NCBI GenBank assembly: GCA_040266995.1
Contig: JAWRHV010000033.1
Coordinates: forward strand, 1-28,414
Length of the DNA stretch: 28,414 bases
DNA from: UBA4312 sp040266995
Lineage (GTDB): Bacteria; Bacillota_I; Bacilli_A; Erysipelotrichales; Erysipelotrichaceae
Direction: 5' to 3'
Shown: piece by piece, positions 16,110 through 23,660 of the stretch
How positions within the stretch are numbered: position 1 is the stretch's first letter
Layout: each line of letters begins with the position of its first letter
Notes under the pieces: model-generated
The model's database searches: none
What the model was told of the DNA's origin: nothing
What the model saw: the letters and a program-made list of their open reading frames with translations, nothing else
Program-made: the position numbers and the translations under genes

Positions 16110-18031
16110 GCCACCTCCTTACCGTATGCATCTTCCAAGGTGAATTCCACATTATCTTCGATCCACGCTCGACGGACATCGGCACGGTCTCCCATGAAAT
16201 CGGAAACCCTGCGTTCGGCCAAGGCCGCATTTTCAATACTGACACATAATAACGTACGCGTTTCCGGATTCATCGTTGTTTCCCATAACTGGCTGGCGTT
16301 CATCTCACCAAGACCTTTGTAACGAGTCAACGTGTATCCGCTCTTTAATTCTTTTCGTTTTTGATCCAGTTCATCATCACTGTATAAATAGTATTCTTGA
16401 TTTCCCTTGACGATCCGATATAAAGGCGGCAATGCGATATACAACATTTTGTTGTAGATCAGATCCCGCATATAACGGAAAAAGAACGTCAACAATAAAT
16501 TTTGGATATGGGCTCCGTCATCATCGGCATCGGTCATGATGATCACTTTATAGTAATTGGAATCTTTGGCAGAAAAATCCTTTCCAAATCCGGCCCCTAA
16601 GGCATGAATGATCGTATTCAGCTCTTCATTCTTTTCAATGGCTTCGTCTTTGGCTCTTTGGGTATTCAGCACTTTTCCACGCAAAGGCAGAATCGCCTGA
16701 TATTTGGAATCTCTTCCCTGCTTTGCCGAGCCTCCCGCGGAATCTCCCTCGACCAGATACAGCTCTTTTCTTCTGGCATCGCTGGATTGCGCATTCGCCA
16801 GTTTTCCCGAAAGGATCCTTTCGGTCTTTTGTTTTCCTTTTCCTTGCAGCGCCTGGGCCCTGGCCTTTCGGGCAGCTACTCTTGCATCACTGGCCTTGAT
16901 CATCTTTCGGATCAAAGCATCGGCCACTTCTTTGTTTTCTTCCAAAAAGTATCGTAAATTTTCACTGATGACCGCTTCGGTGGCACTGCGTGCTTCCGGG
17001 GTACCCAGCTTACCTTTGGTTTGCCCCTCAAACTGCAGCAGGTTTTCCGGCACAGTCAGATGAACGACCAATGTCAGCCCTTCTCGTACATCGGTTCCTT
17101 CAAAGCTTTTTTCCTTCTTGAGAAAATTGTACTTATGCGCATATTCATTAAATACCTTTGTAAAGGCTTGTCTGGCACCGGTGATATGCGTACCCCCATC
17201 AATGGTACGTACCATATTGGTAAATGAAAACATATGATCTAAAGAGTATTGATCGGTATATTGAAAACATCCTTCGACCTTAATGTCATTGGATATCCCG
17301 TTAAAGCTGACCGGTTCATGCATACCGGTCGTATCGCTGTTCACATCTTCGATAAAAGCGCGAAGTCCATCCTCGTATTGATAGATCATTTCTCTTTTTT
17401 CTTTACGGACATCGGTCACCGTGATCTTTAATCCCTTTAATAAAAACGCATCCTGCTGCGCTCTTTCACATATCTCCGAATACGAAAAACGCTTCGCTTT
17501 AAACAATGAATAGTCCGGATAAAAAGTGACGGTACTTCCCGTACGCGTCGTTCTTCCCACTTTCTTTAAAGGGCTGATTTTTTTATCTCCATGCTCAAAT
17601 GACATGGTCCAGATGTTTTTTCCATCGTATACAGTAACTTCGCACCATTCGGATAACGCGTTGACAACACTGGCCCCTACTCCATGCAGTCCTCCGGCAT
17701 TCCGATAGCCCCCTTCACTGGAGAATTTACCACCGGCATGCAGGACGGTAAAGATGACCTCCAGGGCACTTTGCCCGTTTGCGTGTTTCCCTACCGGCAT
17801 ACCACGACCATGGTCTTCTACGGTAATGCTATTATCTTTATTTAACGTAATATGAATTTCATCCCCATATCCGTTTAAGGCTTCATCCACCGCATTGTCA
17901 AGAATCTCCCATACAAGATGGTGCAATCCTCTGGAATCCGTTGAACCGATATACATACCGGGACGTTTACGAACGGCATCCAGTCCTTCCAAAATGACAA
18001 TACTGCTGGCATCGTATGACTTTGCTGGCAT
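16106..18031 (-). CDS. parE: DNA topoisomerase IV subunit B
   Basis: ATPase subunit of topoisomerase IV, 641 residues, normal length. The GHKL ATPase domain shows E-I-L-D-N-A-V-D-E-A near residue 42, D-H-G-R-G-M-P-V-G near 73 and G-G-L-H-G-V-G-A-S-V-V-N-A-L-S near 113. The TOPRIM domain has L-Y-L-V-E-G-D-S-A-G-G-S-A with Glu428, P-L-R-G-K-V-L-N, and M-T-D-A-D-D-D-G-A-H-I with the metal-binding aspartates at 501-505. GyrB is the close alternative; the coupling to parC settles it. AAAGGATG lies upstream of the ATG, with a near-consensus promoter 24 nt above the start. parE and parC form an operon. Confidence 0.95.
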   Translation of the reverse strand: MPAKSYDASSIVILEGLDAVRKRPGMYIGSTDSRGLHHLVWEILDNAVDEALNGYGDEIHITLNKDNSITVEDHGRGMPVGKHANGQSALEVIFTVLHAGGKFSSEGGYRNAGGLHGVGASVVNALSEWCEVTVYDGKNIWTMSFEHGDKKISPLKKVGRTTRTGSTVTFYPDYSLFKAKRFSYSEICERAQQDAFLLKGLKITVTDVRKEKREMIYQYEDGLRAFIEDVNSDTTGMHEPVSFNGISNDIKVEGCFQYTDQYSLDHMFSFTNMVRTIDGGTHITGARQAFTKVFNEYAHKYNFLKKEKSFEGTDVREGLTLVVHLTVPENLLQFEGQTKGKLGTPEARSATEAVISENLRYFLEENKEVADALIRKMIKASDARVAARKARAQALQGKGKQKTERILSGKLANAQSSDARRKELYLVEGDSAGGSAKQGRDSKYQAILPLRGKVLNTQRAKDEAIEKNEELNTIIHALGAGFGKDFSAKDSNYYKVIIMTDADDDGAHIQNLLLTFFFRYMRDLIYNKMLYIALPPLYRIVKGNQEYYLYSDDELDQKRKELKSGYTLTRYKGLGEMNASQLWETTMNPETRTLLCVSIENAALAERRVSDFMGDRADVRRAWIEDNVEFTLEDAYGKEVA

Positions 18032-18055
18032 TCAATCATCCTTTCTAACTTACCC

Positions 18056-18084
18056 ATTATATTCGACTTTTTCAAATTGTTCAA
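18056..18084 (-). promoter_or_regulatory. Promoter of parE-parC
   Basis: Minus strand TTGAAC (18079-18084), 17-nt spacer, TATAAT (18056-18061). The divergent plsY promoter must overlap or adjoin this region; a TAAAAT at 18113-18118 is its likely -10 box, with a poor -35. Confidence 0.8.
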
Positions 18085-18136
18085 ATATTTCCTATACCTA
18101 TAAAAAGATGATAAAATAAGGGTGAGGTGATTAACT

Positions 18137-18754
18137 ATGGTAAAAACAATATTATGTCTTGTATTGGGTTATATATTAGGTTCCATTCCCTTTGCACTGG
18201 TTATTGGAAAGCTATTCTTTAAAACCGACGTACGCCAATATGGATCCGGCAATCTGGGAGGAACCAACGCCGGACGCGTTCTGGGGAAGAAGGTTGGCGC
18301 ATTGGTCATCTTCCTAGATGGATTCAAGGTTCTTTTGGCCATGGGCATAGCCAGTCTGGTTGACCCTTCCACCGCGATCTGGACCGGGGTATGTTGTTGT
18401 ATCGGACATTGTTTTCCGGTTTTCGCCAAATTCAAAGGGGGCAAAGCCGTTGCCAGCACCTTTGGATTCCTGTTGGCAACCTGGTTATTCATTTTCCATG
18501 ACCCGGCCTACTTCTTAGTTCCGCTGGCTATGTTTTTTATCATCCTGTTTTTATTTAAGTTTGTATCTCTTGCCAGTATCACATCTGTCATTACATCAAG
18601 CTTATATATTGTAGGAACCACTCCGGTCTTGGATGTACAACATATCTTTATCATCATCGCAAGCTGTTTTATGAGTGCTCTTGTCACATACCGTCATCAT
18701 GGAAACATACAAAAGATCAAGACAGGCACGGAAAATAAGATAAGTTGGTTATAA
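18137..18754 (+). CDS. plsY: Glycerol-3-phosphate acyltransferase PlsY
   Basis: Membrane enzyme that transfers an acyl group from acyl-phosphate to glycerol 3-phosphate, the first step of phospholipid synthesis in most Gram-positive bacteria. The 205-residue protein has several hydrophobic helices and the PlsY signatures: G-S-I-P-F-A near residue 15, Y-G-S-G-N-L-G-G-T-N-A-G-R near 35 (phosphate-binding loop, with Gly in place of the commoner Ala before T-N), and F-K-G-G-K-A-V-A-S-T-F-G near 98. GGTGAGGTG lies upstream of the ATG. Being divergent from parE is a common arrangement in Firmicutes. Confidence 0.95.
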   Translation: MVKTILCLVLGYILGSIPFALVIGKLFFKTDVRQYGSGNLGGTNAGRVLGKKVGALVIFLDGFKVLLAMGIASLVDPSTAIWTGVCCCIGHCFPVFAKFKGGKAVASTFGFLLATWLFIFHDPAYFLVPLAMFFIILFLFKFVSLASITSVITSSLYIVGTTPVLDVQHIFIIIASCFMSALVTYRHHGNIQKIKTGTENKISWL

Positions 18755-18767
18755 TCACGCTTTTTTC

Positions 18768-18805
18768 ACCTTCATCTGTTACGATACAGATGGAGGTTTT
18801 TTTTT
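18768..18805 (+). terminator. Terminator-like hairpin containing the comK-like Shine-Dalgarno
   Basis: Arms ACCTTCATCTGT (18768-18779) and ACAGATGGAGGT (18786-18797), 6-nt loop, one G-U pair, followed by nine T. It is a good intrinsic terminator for plsY. The 3' arm also holds GGAGG (18792-18796), spaced 9 nt from the ATG at 18806, so folding would hide that ribosome binding site. A TATAAT at 18750-18755, over the plsY stop, could start a transcript just ahead of it, but no good -35 is seen. Confidence 0.8.
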
Positions 18806-19207
18806 ATGGAGAACTATATATATTATCATTATCCGACCAGTACCGTTTGTAAAGTCGCCGAGTAGCAGGCCGTCTATGAAAAATGGCCGAATGTCACAAA
18901 GTATCTCGATGCTCTGTGCCTGGAAAACGGATCGACGGTCAACGGCCGACGCAAAGCATACCAGTACAAGATGAAGCAGAAAAAATTCACCCCTGTTTTT
19001 ATCAATGAACAGCTGATTTACTTTCCTACTTCCTCATCCCGCGATCCCCATTGTGTCTGGGTCAACTACGCAAAGATCCAGACTGTGCAGTACCAGAAAA
19101 AAAAGTGTACGATCTTCTTTAAAGACCATACACATATTGAATGTCAGAATCCTGACCGCATTCGTAATATACTGCAATCGATCCGGCAATACCAGCAAAT
19201 GCTTTAA
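18806..19207 (+). pseudogene. comK: ComK-like competence regulator with in-frame TAG at codon 20
   Basis: From the ATG at 18806 one frame runs 133 codons to the TAA at 19205-19207, interrupted only by TAG at 18863-18865 (codon 20). The part after the stop matches the ComK pattern: C-L-E-N-G-S-T-V-N-G-R-R-K-A (the G-S-S-x-x-G-R-K region), then K-F-T-P-V-F-I, then L-I-Y-F-P-T-S-S-S-R-D-P-H-C-V-W-V. Bacillus ComK has F-P-T-x-S then C-x-W-I at the same place. ComK is the DNA-binding activator of natural-transformation genes; Bacillus ComK is about 190 residues, and the C-terminus is shorter here. No ATG, GTG or TTG between the TAG and the ATG at 18971 would restart before the conserved core. TAG is an ordinary stop elsewhere in the window, so a nonsense mutation (for example from CAG) is the simplest reading; assembly error or suppression are alternatives. 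The 3' end overlaps the convergent RidA-like gene by 2 nt. Confidence 0.68.
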
Positions 19208-19620
19208 CAGCCGGAACAGCTGTCACAATCCTGTGAACAGCAGGCATTCTTCATTTCCTTTTCATAACGAAGCGTATTGATGGCGAAAGCCTCAATGCCT
19301 ACCATCGCTTCCTTTTCCAAATCGGAAACAGCGACGATGGAACAAGCCGGATAAGGCGCTTCAAACATGGTTTTATACATAGATAGGAAGGCATCCCGAT
19401 TATGAATATCCTTTAAGAATACCGTTGTTTTTACTATGTGACGACTGGAAAGTCCAAAATCTTCCAATATGGTAAATAGCTGATGACAAGCGCTGATTGC
19501 TTGTTCTTCAATGGACGAACCCTGTCCGGTCTGTGCACTGACATACACAAAGTCTCCAAGGCTGACCGCCTCGGATATACATCCATCTTTGATTTGTTTC
19601 GCGTTCATAAATACATTCAT
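19204..19620 (-). CDS. RidA-like protein lacking the catalytic Arg, with Cys-rich tail
   Basis: A 138-residue protein of the RidA/YjgF/UK114 family, which hydrolyses reactive enamine/imine intermediates released by PLP enzymes. Family features: the early G-D-F-V-Y-V-S-A-Q-T-G strand, T-V-F-L-K-D near residue 66, the Y-P-A-x-S segment at 90-94, and I-E-A-F-A-I at 109-114 with the conserved Glu110. In active RidA the residue after P-A is the carboxylate-binding Arg (Arg105 in E. coli); here it is Cys93, so classical imine deaminase activity is doubtful. The family normally ends soon after I-E-A-x-A; here about 24 residues follow, ending in a cluster with Cys at 127, 128, 132, 135 and 138, which looks able to bind metal. 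It is the last gene of the rnjB-like/ftsK cluster, 19 nt after ftsK. Start uncertain: an alternative ATG lies four codons in. Confidence 0.83.
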   Translation of the reverse strand: MNVFMNAKQIKDGCISEAVSLGDFVYVSAQTGQGSSIEEQAISACHQLFTILEDFGLSSRHIVKTTVFLKDIHNRDAFLSMYKTMFEAPYPACSIVAVSDLEKEAMVGIEAFAINTLRYEKEMKNACCSQDCDSCSGC

Positions 19621-19639
19621 AATCTAATCAATCCCTTTC

Positions 19640-21934
19640 TTACATCTCATCCTCGTATGTGTTTTTTATATAGACCTCTCTAGGCTTACTGCCATTTGCC
19701 GGTCCGATAATGCCCTGCATCTCTAATACATCAATTAAACGAGCTGCCCGGCCGTATCCAATGGAAAACTGTCTTTGCAGCAACGATGTACTCGCCTTCT
19801 GCTTATTGATCACAAACTGTTTGACATCGTCATAGATTGGATCCATGGATTCGTTTTTCACTTCACCACCCTGGCTGGCAATCTCCCTGAGCTGGATAAA
19901 CGTATCATCATAATGTGGCTTGGCCTGTGCTTTTACAGCTTCGGCGATACGTACCACCTCATCGTCCTGAATAAATACACCTTGTATTCGCTGCGGACTG
20001 GTTTCCCCGTTCGGCAGATACAACATATCCCCATAGCCTAACAGTCGTTCCGCTCCCTGTTGATCCAGAATGGTCCGACTATCCACGGCCGATGATACCG
20101 CAAAGGCAATACGGCTCGGAATGTTGGCTTTGATCACACCGGTGATGACATCGACGCTTGGTCTCTGTGTGGCAACGATCAGATAAATACCGGCCGCTCT
20201 TGCTAACTGTGTGATCCGTTGAATGCTGGATTCCACTTCTTTGGCAGCCACCAGCATCAGATCCGCCAATTCATCAATGATAATGACAATGCGAGGCATC
20301 GGTGGAAGATTTTGCTCCGGGTGCTGCTTGATCAGTTTGTTGTAGCCGTTGATATTACGAACTCCCCATTCACTGAACATCGCATACCGGTCATCCATCA
20401 TTTTCACCGCAACCTTCAGCGCGTTGTTGGCCAGCTCGCTGTCGGTAACGACCGGCGCCAGTAAATGCGGTACATCATTATACGGCGTGAATTCAACCTT
20501 TTTCGGATCGATCAAGATCAGCTTCACTTCATCCGGACGTGTACGCATCAAAATAGAGCAGATGATAGAGTTAACACAAACCGATTTTCCTGAACCGGTT
20601 GCACCGGCAATCAATAAATGCGGCATACGGTCTAGCTGGCCATAAATAGGTTCGCCCAGAAGGTTCTTTCCAAGACAGAACAACAGCTTCTTCCCGGCAT
20701 CCGATACCGGAATGGACTGCATGAGCTCCCGCATCTGTACCGTTGTCTTTTCCACATTCGGCACTTCGATACCAACCGCATTCTTTCCCGGAATGGGTGC
20801 TTCGATCCGTATGTCGGTTGCCTCTATTGCCATCATTATATCATCTTGCAGGCCGCTGATTCGACTCACACGCACTCCGATCTGCGGACGAATTTCAAAT
20901 TTTGTGACACTGGGGCCGATATGGATCTGAACCAGCTCCGCGGCAATCCCAAATGTATCCAGTACTTCAATCAGTTTTCTTCCCTGCTCCTTGGCGGAAG
21001 AACTGTTTCTATTGGATCGTGATGTACGGGTCAAAGGATCCAACACATTCATCTTCGGTAAGGTATAATTCTTATATTCATCGACCGGTACATCATAGAC
21101 TGTGTTCGAAGCCTCCAGTACTTCTTCCTGTTTCTGCTCGATCTTTTTCTTTTCCTTTTTTTTGTTGGAATCCACAGGTTCGGGCACAATGACATCCTTC
21201 TTTTGTTTGTCATCGGCTTCCATAAACAAACTTGGATTTGAATCGATGATCAACTGGTCGAGGTCGCTGGCATCAATAATCTGGTAGGAAGAGGTATCCT
21301 TCTTCTTTTCCTTCCTTTTTACTTTCTTTTTCTCTTTCTTTGGTTTCGGTTCCAATGGCTCATCTTCCCGATTGGTAAAATCCACCACAAAGTCGCAAAT
21401 TTGCGGATAATCAATCAGAAGGACCCCTAACATGATAAACAAGACGACAAAAAGATAACAGCCTCCCTGACTGAACAATGTACCGATGATGCCAAGAAGC
21501 AGAGAGCCGATCACTCCTGTACTTACATACTGCCCGCCGATGATCGCAATAAACTGGCCAAAGGTCGTTTCCAACATGGACCAGTAGCTGTCCGCTTGAA
21601 AACCACGGACTGCCACCAGTAACATCCAGGCGGATCCCAATAACGCCATTCCCACATAATGACGTGTGACCAAAAAGGGTTCTTTCCGGTAAGGAATCGA
21701 ATACAAACAAAACCCCATGATCAGTAAGATCATCACAAATCCGAAGGAGCCGAACAACCAGTTAAAAAACTGGAACAGGATCGAACCCACCGGACCGAGA
21801 TGCAATAGCGCTATAATACACAATACGGCTATACAAAGTAGAAGACACACTCGAAATAGCCTCGATTGTGTCTTTTTAGGAGCCGATTTTTTTTGTGTTT
21901 TCTTTTTGGTTGTCTTTTTCTTGGCAGCTGCCAT
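19640..21934 (-). CDS. ftsK: DNA translocase FtsK/SpoIIIE
   Basis: Septum-located ATP-driven DNA pump that clears chromosome ends during division. The 764-residue protein has a Lys-rich N-terminus (residues 2-23), hydrophobic helices between about 26 and 175, a Lys/Glu-rich linker (198-270), then the motor. Walker A is G-A-T-G-S-G-K-S at residues 444-451, followed by D-P-K-K-V-E-F, and Walker B I-I-I-D-E-L-A-D-L-M-L near 555-565. T-Q-R-P-S-V-D-V-I-T-G follows. The C-terminal gamma winged helix is present (L-L-Q-R-Q-F-S-I-G-Y-G-R-A-A-R-L-I-D). AAGGAG lies upstream of the ATG. Being directly downstream of an RNase J2-like gene mirrors the rnjB-spoIIIE neighbourhood of Bacillus. Whether the organism sporulates cannot be judged. 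Confidence 0.95.
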   Translation of the reverse strand: MAAAKKKTTKKKTQKKSAPKKTQSRLFRVCLLLCIAVLCIIALLHLGPVGSILFQFFNWLFGSFGFVMILLIMGFCLYSIPYRKEPFLVTRHYVGMALLGSAWMLLVAVRGFQADSYWSMLETTFGQFIAIIGGQYVSTGVIGSLLLGIIGTLFSQGGCYLFVVLFIMLGVLLIDYPQICDFVVDFTNREDEPLEPKPKKEKKKVKRKEKKKDTSSYQIIDASDLDQLIIDSNPSLFMEADDKQKKDVIVPEPVDSNKKKEKKKIEQKQEEVLEASNTVYDVPVDEYKNYTLPKMNVLDPLTRTSRSNRNSSSAKEQGRKLIEVLDTFGIAAELVQIHIGPSVTKFEIRPQIGVRVSRISGLQDDIMMAIEATDIRIEAPIPGKNAVGIEVPNVEKTTVQMRELMQSIPVSDAGKKLLFCLGKNLLGEPIYGQLDRMPHLLIAGATGSGKSVCVNSIICSILMRTRPDEVKLILIDPKKVEFTPYNDVPHLLAPVVTDSELANNALKVAVKMMDDRYAMFSEWGVRNINGYNKLIKQHPEQNLPPMPRIVIIIDELADLMLVAAKEVESSIQRITQLARAAGIYLIVATQRPSVDVITGVIKANIPSRIAFAVSSAVDSRTILDQQGAERLLGYGDMLYLPNGETSPQRIQGVFIQDDEVVRIAEAVKAQAKPHYDDTFIQLREIASQGGEVKNESMDPIYDDVKQFVINKQKASTSLLQRQFSIGYGRAARLIDVLEMQGIIGPANGSKPREVYIKNTYEDEM

Positions 21935-21951
21935 AGACTCATCTCCTTAAA

Positions 21952-23622
21952 CTACGTGTTAATTTCCATAATGACCGGAAGGATCATCGGACGTTTTGCT
22001 GTCTGACGCAGCAAGTATCGCGATACTTTATCGCGGATCGCCTGCCGGGTTTCCATATTATCATACTTCTTGTTGGCGACATCATTTTCGATGGTTTCTT
22101 CCATGATCTTCGCTACATCTTTTGTGATGTATTCGGCATCTTTTAAATAGATCAGCCCGCGTGTCTGAATATCCGGTCCATTGATGATCTTCTTGGTTTT
22201 CGCGTCAATACCGATAGCCAGAATGATCACACCATCCGTGGATAACGTTTCCCTGTCCTTTAAGACAACACCGGCCATATCCCAGTTTTTCTTTCCGTCG
22301 ACCAGCACATCTTTTAAATCAAATTCCATACGACAGGATACTAAGCGGCCGTTTTCGAACTGGGCAACCTGTCCATTATCGAGAATCAGTATATTGCTGG
22401 GACTGTACCCCATATTCATAGCCAGTTCCGCATTCATATACAACTGGCGATACTGCCCTTTGACCGGAATATAATACTTCGGACGCAGGATAAACAACAT
22501 CATCTTCAGATCTTCTACAGAAGGATGCATATTGATTACCTGGTCACCGAGCACGATCAGTTCGGCATTCAATTTATAAATATCATTTTCCATGGCCGCA
22601 AAATCTTTTCCGGTACCGGCAATGACACGGCTGGCCATACAGATGACATCCTGGTCATCCATAGAAATCAGATCATCTTCATTATTGGCAATATTGTGGA
22701 TCATATTAAACAGAACAGGTCCTTGGGAACTGATGATTACCACAATATCCTTCATGGAGTTCTTAAACTCTTTTTCCGTTACGATGTATTTGGAAGGTAC
22801 CTCATACCCAACGGCCTTCAGATATTCCAGCATCTCCTGCAGATCCTTATTATAGATAAACATGCGGCGGTTATACTTCATACATGTATTCAAAATTTCC
22901 TGTAATCGATACACACTTTGCGAATATACGCTGACAAAGATACGCTTGTTCTCATTTCTTTCCAGAACTTTAGAGAATGCCGGAGCAATTCGGTGATTCG
23001 GTGATGTATGCCCGCTGCGTTCAGCCCCTTTGCTTTCCTGCAGAAGCAAAAATACCCCTTCCATTCCCAACGTCGTCAATGTTCGGATATCTCCGCGGTA
23101 ATCATCCGTCAGGTCATCATAGTCCATAATGAATTCACCGGAGTAAACGATATATCCGTAGGAAGTGGAGATAGCCAGACCATACGTCGAAGGAAAATTA
23201 TGTGTGATCGGAAAGAAAATGACCTTATGTTTTCCTATTTTTTTCGTATCATGACGTTTTACAGTATAGATCCGGCTTCCGGTAATCTTCATGGAACGCA
23301 ATTGTTTATGCAGGATCTTCGATACCATCGGAGAAGCATATACATTCGCCGATGCACTTTCTAATAAATAAGGCAAAGCTCCCATTACATCATCATGACC
23401 ATGGGTAATAAAGATAGCTTCGATACGATCTTTATTCTCCACCAGATAGGAAAAATCCTGTACGATGAATTCGATCCCCAAAGATTCTCTTTGGTCCGGA
23501 TACTTTAATCCGGCTTCAATCACAAAGATCCGGTCATCGATTTCCAGACACATCATATTCTTCCCGTCTTCGTCCTGACCACCCAGAGCAAAAAAACGAA
23601 TTTTTTCAGAATGATTATTCAT
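21952..23622 (-). CDS. RNase J family protein, J2-like with degenerate active site
   Basis: A 556-residue beta-CASP metallo-beta-lactamase protein. The start at 23622 is chosen because AAAGGAG lies 6 nt upstream; an ATG five codons earlier would include that site. The fold is complete, but the RNase J metal site is altered. H-G-H-D-D-V has His74, His76 and Asp78 but Val79 where catalytic RNase J has His. Y-S-G-E-F has Glu163 for the bridging Asp. V-K-G-Q-Y-R has Lys388 for the His of V-H-G-E-Y-R. The S-G-H-G-S loop reads N-M-H-P-S-V. RNase J2 of Bacillus is a weakly active partner of J1, and its gene also sits near spoIIIE, so this is most likely a J2-type partner. No J1 gene is in the window. 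It lies between miaB and ftsK on the same strand; no terminator separates it from either. Confidence 0.88.
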   Translation of the reverse strand: MNNHSEKIRFFALGGQDEDGKNMMCLEIDDRIFVIEAGLKYPDQRESLGIEFIVQDFSYLVENKDRIEAIFITHGHDDVMGALPYLLESASANVYASPMVSKILHKQLRSMKITGSRIYTVKRHDTKKIGKHKVIFFPITHNFPSTYGLAISTSYGYIVYSGEFIMDYDDLTDDYRGDIRTLTTLGMEGVFLLLQESKGAERSGHTSPNHRIAPAFSKVLERNENKRIFVSVYSQSVYRLQEILNTCMKYNRRMFIYNKDLQEMLEYLKAVGYEVPSKYIVTEKEFKNSMKDIVVIISSQGPVLFNMIHNIANNEDDLISMDDQDVICMASRVIAGTGKDFAAMENDIYKLNAELIVLGDQVINMHPSVEDLKMMLFILRPKYYIPVKGQYRQLYMNAELAMNMGYSPSNILILDNGQVAQFENGRLVSCRMEFDLKDVLVDGKKNWDMAGVVLKDRETLSTDGVIILAIGIDAKTKKIINGPDIQTRGLIYLKDAEYITKDVAKIMEETIENDVANKKYDNMETRQAIRDKVSRYLLRQTAKRPMILPVIMEINT

Positions 23623-23660
23623 GGAGTCTCCTTTCATGGATTCATATTATACATATTATA

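Noticed and set aside
15333..16322. Long plus-strand open frame (329 codons) opposite parC/parE
   Set aside because: It lies wholly antisense to two intact, motif-complete topoisomerase genes, is rich in Arg/His/Ile as expected for a shadow frame, and has no ribosome binding site or recognisable domain.
18863..18865. Amber codon as a pyrrolysine or other recoding site
   Set aside because: TAG is the normal stop of at least four intact genes in the window, there is no recognisable insertion element, and ComK is not known to need a special residue there.
18971..19207. 78-codon frame as a stand-alone gene
   Set aside because: Its ATG has no ribosome binding site and cuts the ComK-like core; it is better read as the 3' part of the interrupted gene.
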